Shown here: one piece after another, positions 8,517 to 18,000 of the stretch
Layout: each line of letters begins with the position of its first letter
Position numbering within the stretch: the stretch's first letter is position 1
Assembly: GCF_018336155.1 (NCBI RefSeq)
Contig: NZ_JAGYHF010000008.1
Coordinates: forward strand, 1 to 64,000
Source of the DNA: Pseudomonas rustica
GTDB taxonomy: Bacteria; Pseudomonadota; Gammaproteobacteria; Pseudomonadales; Pseudomonadaceae
DNA: 64,000 nucleotides
Direction of reading: 5' to 3'
Notes under the pieces: model-generated
What the model was told of the DNA's origin: nothing
Database searches by the model: none
What the model saw: only the letters and a program-made list of their open reading frames with translations
Position numbers and translations under genes: made by a program

Positions 8517-11245
8517 AAACCCATCTCCTCCGCAACCATATCCTTAAGCAACTTGAATAAATTAATACGCTCTTGAAGCCCGGTAGTTCCGCCATTGACC
8601 TTTATAGAAATATCAGAAACATGACCATCAATGTCTGACATCGTTCTCAGAGCCAGAGAATCATCAATAGCTTGATTTATCTTAAACATCGACCACCAAA
8701 CAAAAGCAGATTCAACTCCATATTTTACGCTTTCCATTATCAAATCTGGATTAGCAACAAAATCCTGAAGATCCGAAGGGTCAGCTTGGTTGTGGATTTT
8801 CGTATATTGTCGATAATTATACTTCCCCGTCAGCTGGATCACCCCACGACCACGATACTTGTACCCTTCTCCACTAGCCTCATTACCGTTATCATTCCTA
8901 TTGGCATAGACATAGCTTCCAAGCTTTGCAGGGTTATGTGCGTACGTCTCAGGCTCACTCCAAAGCTTTGGTCGGAGCCTAGGCAAAACTTTGCACTCGT
9001 CAGTTGACGCCTCATATCCTTTTGCATTATTACGACAGCCGAACTGTTTTCGCATACCAATCGCAGTGTAATTCAAATCTTCAGAGGTGACTTTAAATCC
9101 ACTTTCATGGCCCACCTGCGCTAAAAAATGCGCCACCCTTAGAGGGTTATCAACCTTGTACAGCTCTGCGTACTTGTTTAGATAAGGCAAAATTTCTTCG
9201 CAATAGGCGTCTGTAATGCTGGGCTTGGCCGCCTTCAACATTGCTTGAGTAATTAATTTTCGTGCTGATTTCCCGGAGAAATTTCCTATTAAAGCTATCG
9301 GGTGAATATGCCAGACCTTGGCGCCATCGATACCGTGCTGACCAGCCAGCTTGTCCCACCACCCTAAGCGTTCAATTCGGGTTTTTTCTTCCTTCCAGGC
9401 TTTATTCGGGTCTGACTCTGTGTGGCCCATTATTTCATCCAGCGCATTCCACTTTCCGCTCTCGTAGAACCACTCGTTCTCGTATCGTGTGGCCATATAG
9501 GAAATAGGCTGGGAAAACCAGGGCTTTGCCAATGCTGTTTTAATTTCATCAGTGGTGAGTTTTTTATCCCCATTGCCATCAAGAATTTTATATAGCCGTT
9601 GTTTCGCCGACCCTTCTTCAGCACTCTCGATATTTGGCGAATAGGCGGTTTGCTCCTCCTCACTCAGGCGTTCTTGCGCATGAAGAAAAGCAGACAGATG
9701 GTCCACGTTGCTCCCAGCCTCTTCTAAGAAACTGAAGCCTTCCCACTCAAAGGGAGAATGGCGTGACAACGCAGTATCCGGCTCTGCAAACCACCCGCTA
9801 ATTTCATTCCCCTCTGCATCACCAAGCAATCCATCCAGACGCCACCAAAGCGTGTAGGTGGTGGTTCCCCCCATAACAACAGGAACTTTGATCTTTTTTT
9901 CCGCTGGTAGCGCGTCCAACACTCCGACTGGAACAAAGAAGTCATATCCAACTTTTTTGTGGGGATCGCTCACCTTAGGAGGATTTGTTGCGCTCATTCC
10001 TTGCGTGTGAGTGACCAACACGCTGTCTTTTGGAATTTTTACGAGCGTTTTTCCGGCCGCAGGCAACCCCGCAGCTTTTTCTTTACTCAGTCCGGTAAAT
10101 GCCTTTACGTCTTCGCAGCTAAACACCTCGACGTGCAATAAATTCTTCGGGGCCGAATCCGAATGGTTTTGATATTTCCCCACATGACCGATCAGACTCC
10201 CTGCTGTAATCGGGAATGGAGTTGTCAGAACATGCACGGCGTCCTTTTCGGCAGGCTCGCTTTTGGATTCAAGTTGCCCCTCCCAGACATATCCGAGCAC
10301 CTCAGCAGGTGCCAACGGAGGAACAGCATTCCCGCTGACAATTTCCAACAGTTTCTGGTATTTGCCACGCGTCCCGTCGCTCCCGATCCTGACTTGCGTG
10401 CCGTGGGGCAAAATGGCTTTTGCAGCTCCTGACTGGCTCGCAGTAGCGCGAACAACGAGACCTTTCTGAGGTGGATTCATCGGGTCTTTTGCAGCGGTAC
10501 CAATGACGTAAGTGTTGGGTGTCGAACCGGCTGTCATCTCTCTCTTGAATACCCAGCCTGTTCCGGGCTGGAGGTCGGTATTAGCGGGCGTGACGCTGAC
10601 CACCTTAAGCCAGCCGTTTTCTTCTTCACCCGTCTCGACGACCGTACCGCGGCTCAAAACCGTTAACACGGTTGCGTACCCTGACTTGCCACGCGGTTCC
10701 TGACGAACACGCAAACCGAGGATTTCATCGTCAGCAGACGCTTTGACTTGCAACGTACCCCCACCCCAAAAGGGTGGTCGCGACAATGCTGGAGTTTCTT
10801 CGTAGTTCTTCCACTGCAACAAATGCATGTAAAGACTGAAAAAGTTCAGGCTTGGACCAACCGCTGGCGGTGAAGCGGGCGATCCAGCAGGAGCTGGGGG
10901 TGCTGGTTGCACCGGCGCTTCCAATCGGTGTTTAACCAATACAAAACCGGTCGAAAACTCAGCTTCAGCCGTACCGTAGGCGGATTTCGGGTACGTGCTA
11001 TCTATGCGATAAGCGACCACTTCACCGTCAGCGATGCATTTGACTTCTGCCAGGTCGGGCACTAAACCCGAGGCTTCATCGAAATGAATACCGCCATGCC
11101 AAAGACCGTTGGCACCCAACGGGTAGAAACCATCTTTGGCCTTGGCTAAAGCCTTGTAGAACTGCTGCGGATCCGTCGTCCCTGCCGCTCCAACTTTTAA
11201 TGGATACGACCATTTTTCTACTTTCTTGCTGGTTGTCTCTGTCAT
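8513..11245 (-). CDS. T6SS cargo effector: M23-like, SH3b-like and GH19 lysozyme domains
   Basis: 910 residues from ATG 11245 (AGGT nine bases upstream). No signal peptide, as expected of a T6SS cargo. The N-terminal part reads like an M23 peptidase fold: HGGIHFD at residues 50-56, LYMHL near 141, then IGHVGKYQNHSD and LLHVEVF near 369-375. About 190 residues, probably SH3b-like (LGLRVRQEPRGKSGYATVL and GLVVRATASQSGAAK), are inserted between the two halves. An EF-hand-like loop is at 556-567 (DGNGDKKLTTDE). The C-terminal 220 residues are a GH19 chitinase/lysozyme domain with AQVGHESGF (catalytic Glu about 714) and GRGVIQLTG. Likely role: cutting peptidoglycan of rival cells after VgrG-borne delivery. 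An effector with both amidase and GH19 lysozyme activity (TseP of Aeromonas, from memory) is a possible relative. Confidence 0.8.
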   Translation of the reverse strand: MTETTSKKVEKWSYPLKVGAAGTTDPQQFYKALAKAKDGFYPLGANGLWHGGIHFDEASGLVPDLAEVKCIADGEVVAYRIDSTYPKSAYGTAEAEFSTGFVLVKHRLEAPVQPAPPAPAGSPASPPAVGPSLNFFSLYMHLLQWKNYEETPALSRPPFWGGGTLQVKASADDEILGLRVRQEPRGKSGYATVLTVLSRGTVVETGEEENGWLKVVSVTPANTDLQPGTGWVFKREMTAGSTPNTYVIGTAAKDPMNPPQKGLVVRATASQSGAAKAILPHGTQVRIGSDGTRGKYQKLLEIVSGNAVPPLAPAEVLGYVWEGQLESKSEPAEKDAVHVLTTPFPITAGSLIGHVGKYQNHSDSAPKNLLHVEVFSCEDVKAFTGLSKEKAAGLPAAGKTLVKIPKDSVLVTHTQGMSATNPPKVSDPHKKVGYDFFVPVGVLDALPAEKKIKVPVVMGGTTTYTLWWRLDGLLGDAEGNEISGWFAEPDTALSRHSPFEWEGFSFLEEAGSNVDHLSAFLHAQERLSEEEQTAYSPNIESAEEGSAKQRLYKILDGNGDKKLTTDEIKTALAKPWFSQPISYMATRYENEWFYESGKWNALDEIMGHTESDPNKAWKEEKTRIERLGWWDKLAGQHGIDGAKVWHIHPIALIGNFSGKSARKLITQAMLKAAKPSITDAYCEEILPYLNKYAELYKVDNPLRVAHFLAQVGHESGFKVTSEDLNYTAIGMRKQFGCRNNAKGYEASTDECKVLPRLRPKLWSEPETYAHNPAKLGSYVYANRNDNGNEASGEGYKYRGRGVIQLTGKYNYRQYTKIHNQADPSDLQDFVANPDLIMESVKYGVESAFVWWSMFKINQAIDDSLALRTMSDIDGHVSDISIKVNGGTTGLQERINLFKLLKDMVAEEMGL

Positions 11246-11296
11246 TACCAATTACCTGAATTCTGATCCCTGGTGGCTTGGATTGCCGTCGATGTC

Positions 11297-13339
11297 TTAC
11301 CCGGAAAAATTGAGCATGCGCTTCGGTTTGCGTTTGATCTTTTCCTCAGGTGCATTCCCCAACGCCTGATCCATCAAACTCCCCGCCTTATCCTTATCCG
11401 CCGCCCCCGGCAGCACCGGCGGTTTAATCCCGATCCCTGTACCGGAGCCAGCCGAGCCACCGGCATTGATTTTGATCACCGGCCCAACCACCGTCACGCC
11501 GCCCGCATCCAGCTTGATAAAACTCCCCCCACCCAGAATCGTCAGCTCCGATCCCGCCTCAATCACAATCTTGTCGCCCGCCTTCAGGTGGATCTCATTC
11601 CCGACACTGGTCAGCTGCGCCGTACCCAGTTTGACGTGCTGGCTCTGCCCCACCGTCAGGTGATCGTCAGCCTTCGCTTCAATCTTGCGATCAGCGATCG
11701 TGGTGCGGTGTTCTTCAGCTTTCAGCTCGGTGTAGGTGTTCTTCTCAACCGTGTCGTGACGTTCATTCCCGACCCGAATCTTCTGGTCATGCTCGACGTT
11801 CTCATCCCAATCACGCTGGGCGTGGATGTAGATCTGCTCCGCACCTTTCTTGTCTTCGATGCGCAGTTCGTTGTACCCACCGCCTCCCGGGGAGCTAAGG
11901 GTTTTGAATACGCTGCGGGTTTTGTTCGCCGGCAGTGCGTACGGCACCGGGTTTTCCTTGTGGTACAGGCAGCCGGTCACCAGTGGTTGGTCGGGGTCGC
12001 CTTCGAGGAAGGTGACGAGGACTTCCATGCCGATGCGCGGGATGCTGATGGCGCCGTAGCGGTCGCCGGCCCAGGAGCTGGAGACGCGCAGCCAGCAGCT
12101 GGTTTTGTCGTCGGCGAGGCCTTCGCGATCCCAGTGGAATTGCACTTTGATGCGGCCGTATTGATCGCAGTGGATTTCTTCGCCTTTGGGGCCGGTGACC
12201 ATGGCGGTCTGGCTGCCGAGTACGCGCGGTTTCGGGTGTTCGAGGGCCGGGCGGTAGAACACGTCCCACGGGGTGGCGAGGAAGGTGTTGCGGTAGCCCT
12301 GATGGAAGTCGTCCTTGTTATTGGTGGTGTCGCTGGTCACGCCTTCTTCGAGGACTTGCGGTTGTTTGCCTTCGTGGACGATTTCGGTGAGCAGCCACAG
12401 GTCGTTCCACTCGCTGCGCGGGTGGTCGGACATTTCCATGAAGTGGCCGCTGACCAGTTTGGTCTGGTCGCCACGCCCTTCGGCCTGACGGTAGTCGGCA
12501 CGGTGGCGTTCGAGGGCGCGCTGGCTGAGGAACTTGCCGCGCGCGCGGTCGAGGAAGCGGCCGGGGTAGTCGTAGTCTTCCAGATCCGGTTCATTGCTCT
12601 CGCCATCCGGTTTGTAGGCGGCTTCCATTTGCAGGCGCGGTTTTTCGAAGTCGTAGTCGCGGCGCATGGTGCGTGTGGTGCGGGTTTCCAGGCGCAGTTT
12701 GAAGCCTTTGATCACCGGTTCGTCGGCGACCATGCCGCTGCCCTGCACGTACGCGGTCGGCTGGCCGAGGTTCTGGAACACGGTCTGGTCATCGCCAAAC
12801 ACCAGCAGGTGGGCTTTTTCGCTGTGCTGAAAGTGGTAGTGAATGCCTTCCTCTTCGCACAGGCGCTGGACGAAATGCAGGTCGGTTTCGTCGTACTGCA
12901 CGCAGTAGTCGCGATCCGGGCACGGCTGGCTGAGCTGGAAGCTGTAGGCGTTGCTCTTGATGCCGTGTTCGTCGAGGATCAGCGCGATGATTTTCGGCGC
13001 CGACATCTGCTGGTAGATGCGTTGGTTGGTGCGGTGATGCAGGTATTGCAGCTGCGGCACGATGGAGATTTTGTAGCGGGTCAGGCGCTTGCCGGCATCG
13101 CCTTGAGCGACGCGATAAATCTGCCCATGAATGCCGGAGCCCTGCGGATCGAACGCGAGAAAGGCCTGCTTGTGCAGGAGTTTTTCCAGATCTAGATCGG
13201 GGTTTTCGCTGACCAGTTCGAGGTCGAAACGATACGGCTGGCTGACACCCTCGGTGCCGGTGAACGACAGCACTTGCAGGTCGCCGACATAGTCTTCCAC
13301 CGTCAGGCTGAAGTGGGTCTCGTTAGCTGAGTTGAACAT
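11297..13339 (-). CDS. vgrG: T6SS spike protein VgrG
   Basis: 680 residues forming the trimeric tip of the T6SS tube. The gp27-like base is seen in FTGTEGVSQPYRFDLEL and DYCVQYDETDLHFVQRLCEE. The gp5-like OB fold includes the conserved IHCDQYGRIKVQFHWDRE and GDRYGAISIPRIGMEVLV. A beta-helical needle with repeats such as KAGDKIVIEAGSELTI follows. The C-terminus has a short Gly/Pro linker and a basic tail, with no fused toxin domain. It lies 29 bases after the kinase gene and 51 bases before the GH19 effector gene, so it is the presumed carrier of that effector. Confidence 0.95.
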   Translation of the reverse strand: MFNSANETHFSLTVEDYVGDLQVLSFTGTEGVSQPYRFDLELVSENPDLDLEKLLHKQAFLAFDPQGSGIHGQIYRVAQGDAGKRLTRYKISIVPQLQYLHHRTNQRIYQQMSAPKIIALILDEHGIKSNAYSFQLSQPCPDRDYCVQYDETDLHFVQRLCEEEGIHYHFQHSEKAHLLVFGDDQTVFQNLGQPTAYVQGSGMVADEPVIKGFKLRLETRTTRTMRRDYDFEKPRLQMEAAYKPDGESNEPDLEDYDYPGRFLDRARGKFLSQRALERHRADYRQAEGRGDQTKLVSGHFMEMSDHPRSEWNDLWLLTEIVHEGKQPQVLEEGVTSDTTNNKDDFHQGYRNTFLATPWDVFYRPALEHPKPRVLGSQTAMVTGPKGEEIHCDQYGRIKVQFHWDREGLADDKTSCWLRVSSSWAGDRYGAISIPRIGMEVLVTFLEGDPDQPLVTGCLYHKENPVPYALPANKTRSVFKTLSSPGGGGYNELRIEDKKGAEQIYIHAQRDWDENVEHDQKIRVGNERHDTVEKNTYTELKAEEHRTTIADRKIEAKADDHLTVGQSQHVKLGTAQLTSVGNEIHLKAGDKIVIEAGSELTILGGGSFIKLDAGGVTVVGPVIKINAGGSAGSGTGIGIKPPVLPGAADKDKAGSLMDQALGNAPEEKIKRKPKRMLNFSG

Positions 13340-13367
13340 TGTGTGCTCCCTGTTCGAATGTCATCCG

Positions 13368-14369
13368 TTACGCCCGAAAACGCAGGCGTTGCCGCCAGGA
13401 CGAAGTGGCGCTCATGGCGTCACGCAATTGACCGGCAGTGATGCTGCGTTCTGCCGCATTGAAGCTCAGCGCTTTGCGCAGCGCGGGCCAGCAGTGTTTC
13501 GGTAGGTTTTTCGGCGCGTGCAGCTCGCGCTCCAGGTGTTCGTCGCGGGCCAGGGTCGAGGCCACGCGGCGGAACGGCGGCTTGCCGCCCGCCAGTTCGT
13601 AAATCACGCAGGCCACGCCGTACACGTCTGCGCCGGCCGACAACGGTTGGCCTTCAAGCAGTTCGGGGGCGGCGTAGCCCGGTGTCCAGGCGTTGAAGCG
13701 TTCACGGCTCAGGTGCGGCAGACCGGGCAGCACGCCCTCCTCTGCCTGACCAAGGCCGAAGTCGAAGAGGCGCAGGCCGTCTTCGCTGAGCATGACGTTG
13801 CTCGGTTTCAGATCACCGTGCAGCACGCCGCGACAGTGGGCATACGCCAACGTGTCGAGCAGCGGCAGGACGATGTCGCGCAGTTCTTTCCACGGCAGGC
13901 CGAGGGGCCGCTCGCAGAGCAATTTGTCCAGGGTCAGGCCACGCATGTATTCCATGGTGATAAAGGCCCGCTGGCAGTCGGTGTCGACTTCAAAAGTGTG
14001 TGCACGCACGACGTTGTCGTGGCGCAGGCGTCGGGTCAGGGCGAACTCGCTGTAGAGCAAGGCACTGGCGTCCGGCGATTCGGCAAATTCTTCGCTGAGG
14101 ATTTTCAGCGCAACGTAAGGGTCGGGATCGCCAAACTGTTCGTGCAGCAGATCCCGCGCCCGGTAAACCGCGCCCATGCCACCGGCCCCGAGCAGACGCT
14201 CGAGGCGGTAGCGACCGGCCAACACATCGGGCAGCACACCGATGCTGGCCTTTTTAGGTGCCAGCGCAGGTTCGGCATTGTGCGACTTGGCGAAGGCGAA
14301 GTAGGTCAGGTTGCTGGCCTGCTCTTCGCTGATCAACAGGTCATCGATTGGCGATTCGATTTCACTCAT
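13368..14369 (-). CDS. stk1: T6SS-associated Ser/Thr protein kinase (Stk1 type)
   Basis: 333 residues from ATG 14369, which overlaps the phosphatase stop as ATGA; the frame runs open further upstream to 14867 but that part is the phosphatase gene in another frame. Kinase motifs: glycine loop GAGGMGAVY, VALK lysine, catalytic HGDLKPSN, DFG as LFDFGLG, and APELLEGQPLSAGADVYG. The catalytic loop has HGD rather than HRD. There is no transmembrane or periplasmic sensor part, unlike the long PpkA of the H1 system, so it resembles the short Stk1 of HSI-II. Its likely target is the FHA protein of this cluster. Confidence 0.9.
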   Translation of the reverse strand: MSEIESPIDDLLISEEQASNLTYFAFAKSHNAEPALAPKKASIGVLPDVLAGRYRLERLLGAGGMGAVYRARDLLHEQFGDPDPYVALKILSEEFAESPDASALLYSEFALTRRLRHDNVVRAHTFEVDTDCQRAFITMEYMRGLTLDKLLCERPLGLPWKELRDIVLPLLDTLAYAHCRGVLHGDLKPSNVMLSEDGLRLFDFGLGQAEEGVLPGLPHLSRERFNAWTPGYAAPELLEGQPLSAGADVYGVACVIYELAGGKPPFRRVASTLARDEHLERELHAPKNLPKHCWPALRKALSFNAAERSITAGQLRDAMSATSSWRQRLRFRA

Positions 14370-15094
14370 TGACGGATCACCACGGCAGTCAGGTTGTCCC
14401 GCGCGGAGCCCCGCAGGGCGCCGTCGAACAAACGTTCCAGCGCCACGTGCGGCGCGCTGAGACTGAGGGCGTTGCCGAGGGCATCGCTGCTCAGGCCTTG
14501 GTACAAACCATCGCTGCAAAGCAAAAACGCATCGCCCGGATAGACCTCGAGTTCGAGGACGTCCAGGGTCAGTTGTTCGGCCGCGCCGACGGCTCGGGTC
14601 AAGGCATGAGCCGCCGGGTGCGCCGCCGCTTGATCGACGCTCATTTTCTGTTCGTCGATCAATTGTTGTTGCAGCGAATGGTCTTTGGACAGCTGATACA
14701 GACGCTGCCCGCGCCACAGATAACAACGGCTGTCGCCGGCCCAGATGCAGGCCGCGCGATTGCCTTCCACCAGCAGCGCCACAACGGTGCTGCCCATGAC
14801 GCTGTCGTGACGGCCGGCGGTGACGGTCAACTCCTGCCCCAAACGCCGGTTCACCCAATGCAGGCACTGGCGAATGGCTTTGAGGCGTTCGTCGAAGTCA
14901 TCGTGTGGCGGCAGTTCAGCCAGGCTGGCGACGATCAACTGGCTGGCGATGTCGCCACCCTGATGACCGCCCATGCCGTCCGCGACCACCCACAGCCCCT
15001 GCTGTGGCGAGTCGAGGAAGGCATCTTCGTTGCGCGCCCGCACCTTGCCCGGGTCGGTACGCGCCGCGCTGCGCCAGGCACTGGCCACGAGCAT
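14366..15094 (-). CDS. stp1: PP2C-family protein phosphatase of the T6SS
   Basis: 242 residues. PP2C metal-binding motifs are visible: VRARNEDAF near the start, VVADGMGGHQGG, IWAGDSRCYLWR and the C-terminal DNLTAVVI. It counteracts the neighbouring kinase in post-translational control of T6SS assembly in related systems. Its start overlaps the tssM stop by one base (TGATG), and its own stop overlaps the kinase start, so tssM, phosphatase and kinase are translationally coupled. Confidence 0.92.
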   Translation of the reverse strand: MLVASAWRSAARTDPGKVRARNEDAFLDSPQQGLWVVADGMGGHQGGDIASQLIVASLAELPPHDDFDERLKAIRQCLHWVNRRLGQELTVTAGRHDSVMGSTVVALLVEGNRAACIWAGDSRCYLWRGQRLYQLSKDHSLQQQLIDEQKMSVDQAAAHPAAHALTRAVGAAEQLTLDVLELEVYPGDAFLLCSDGLYQGLSSDALGNALSLSAPHVALERLFDGALRGSARDNLTAVVIRQ

Positions 15095-18000
15095 CAGAGC
15101 TGCACCGGCATACGGAAGGTGCGCAGTACGCCCATGTCGAACGGGTTCGGCGAGCGTTGGCTGGTCAGCAGGTAGTTGGCGCGCAGGCCACCCACGTCAG
15201 CTTTCAGCACCAGCACGTCGCGACCGTTCAGATACTCGGTCTGCATCAGATCAAACAGACGGAACAGCGACCACGGGCCGGAGTTTTTCTCGATGCCGAT
15301 CGGACGCCCCGACATCTTGTCCATCACCAGACTGGTGCGACCGTCTTCAGCATCGGTCGGCCATTTGAACGACACCGGCACAATCGGACCGTGACGGTAT
15401 TCGATGGTCTTGTCGCCGAACTTGAACTCGGAACGGCTGACCGCCGGATCGAGGGTGTACGGCTCGAGTTTGAACTGCACGGTCGGCTCGGCCGGGTTGA
15501 TCGAGAAGAAGCTCTTGCGAATGGTCAGTGCGGCGGCCATCTGGTCGAGGTAAACCTTGGACACCGGCAGGCTGTGGCCGTCGACGCTGCGCATGCGGTA
15601 GTTGCCCGGATCGCCACTGACGAACGGACGCATGTAGTTGTCGAAGAAGCGGTCAGCGATGCCTTGATCCTTGAAGAACTCGCGGAAGTCGGCGATCGCC
15701 ACGTCGCTGGTGCTGGTGGCGCTGAACGGATAACGCTTGCTGATGGTTTTGCCATAAACGCTGTACAGCTCGTTTTGATAACGGCCGTTCATGTATTGGT
15801 ACGCATCGTTAAGCACCAGACGCCACGAGTCCTCGGCCAGCACGTTGAACCACACGCTCAGCGGACGCGGCAGACGACCGGAGGCATTGCGCAGGTTGGT
15901 CAGCGCATCACGCTGGCCGCTCATGCGGGTTTTCGCCAGTTCAAACGCGGCTTGTTCCGGCGAGCTGGAACGGGCCAGGCTGGCCAGTTGCAGTTGCAGG
16001 TCGTTGAGCGCGTTGAGCGCCGGCGTCAGGTCAGCGGCCGGGCCGTTGTTGTCATCGAGCAAACGATGCAGCGGCTCGAAGCGACGTTGCAGCGACTTCT
16101 TCGCGGTGTCCGGCAGGTTCTTCGCAACGCTCAGGGCCGAAGCCTTGTCCGCAGCGGCGGCCGCCAGTTTACCGACCTTGCCCAGTTTGCCTTTCTGCTC
16201 GGCCAGAGCATCAGCGGCATCGGCGGCTTGATCCACCGGGTCAGCAACAGCCTGGAAGCGGGTGTTCTCGCGCACTTCCGTGAGCAAGGCGAGCACCGGC
16301 GAGTTGGCCGACGTCAGGCCCGCCAGTTGCTCGGCGCCTTCACCGGCGTCGTTGATCGGCGGCAGGGCCACCTGGCCAACGGCTTCGCTCCAGTAGTTGG
16401 CGTAGTCACGGAAATACAACTGCTCAAGCTCGACCATCAGACGACGCAAGTCCATGTCGCTGATGCCCGCGCCTTCGCCCAGCACCCAGTTGTCACGCAG
16501 GATGTCGGTGACCAGAGTCGCGCCCTGCACCGAAAAATACTGCTGATAACCCTCTTGGGTGTAGAAGCCCGGAATCACGTAATCGGTGCCGATAAACAGC
16601 GAGCCTTGTGGGCCGAGGTGTTGGCTGAAACGGTATTCCGGCAGATTGCGCGCCTGCTCGCGGAGCATGCGATACACCACGTTGGCCAGCGACTCGCTGC
16701 GCAATACCTGCCGCGCCTGGGCGACCAACTGGTCGTTAAGCGGATAGATAAAAGGCTGCTTGAGCAGGCGTTCGAGGTGAGTATTCAGACCGTTCTGCAC
16801 CGCGGTGTTGCCGGTGTAGCGTTGCGACCAGTCAGTGGCGATCCAGTCCTTGAGCCATGCCGCGTCGCGACGATCCTTCATGTTCAGCATCAGGTACGCG
16901 CGCAGGCTGTTGAGCAGCTTTTCACGATCCTGCAAATTGGCGCGGATCTGCCCTTCCAGCTGCGATGCAACCCGTGGCAGCAACTGCGCCTGAAGCTCAC
17001 GCTCGTAGGCGTCGGCGACCGGCGGATTGACGTCTTCGCCCTGATACAGACCGCCACGCTCGTGGTACGACACGTCGCCCTTTTTCGGGAACACTTGGGT
17101 CGCGGCATAACTGGTGTCGAGGGTTTTCAGCACGCCCATCGCGTCATCACGCGGGGTCAGTGCCGAACGTTGCTGCGTCCAGCTCTGCGCCAGCGTACGA
17201 AGGTTTTCCAGACGCTCGTAGTTGGCCGAGAAACCACCGGCCCAGAGCATGCCGAACAGTGCCAACGACGCCAGTGCGCCGATGTACAACGCACGCTGGC
17301 CCCAATGGATGCGGCTGCGTTCACGCTTATCGAGACCAGCCAGATCCGCTTCGGGGAAGATCACACGGCTGAGCAAGTGGTGAATGAAGCGCGAACGACC
17401 GCTGCGCAGCGTCGGCAATACACCGGCGCTCATGCCCAGACTCGCGCCGATGCCGGCGGTGGTCGAATCCATTTCCTGGGTCAGGTGCGGTGCGCTGGTC
17501 AGGTAGAAACCACGCAGTTGCGTGGCACGCTGATAACGGTTGCCAGTGAACGCCATGTCGACGAACAGGCACAGGCGCTCGCCGATCTGCCCGAGTTGAT
17601 GCGGGAAGTCGAGGATGCGGCCACGGCGCTGAGTATCGCGCTCGGAGTGCATGCGCATGATCACCTGGCTGTTGAGGCGACGCAGCAGCTCTTCGAATTC
17701 ATTGCGCAGTACCGCGACGTCGGTGCCGACCTGATCCTTGCGGAAACTGGTGCCGAGCACCTGATCGCTTTCTTCGCGGCTCAGTTGATCGAAGAATTCG
17801 TCGAAGCCCAGCAGCTTGTCAGCCTTGCTCAGCACCAGATACACCGGCACGTCGACGTGCAGTTTCTGATGCACGTCTTGCAGACGGCCACGCACCTGAC
17901 GCGCGAGGGTGTCGATGTCTTGCTCGCTACCGCCGAGCAGGGTTTCCACCGGAATGGTCACCAGCACACCGTTCAACGGACGGCCACGGCGACGCTTGCG

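Noticed and set aside
11273..13195. 640-residue plus-strand frame opposite vgrG
   Set aside because: Antisense shadow of vgrG with typical biased composition.
14370..14867. N-terminal extension of the T6SS kinase frame
   Set aside because: This part overlaps the phosphatase gene in another frame, and kinase homology begins only near ATG 14369, which overlaps the phosphatase stop as ATGA.
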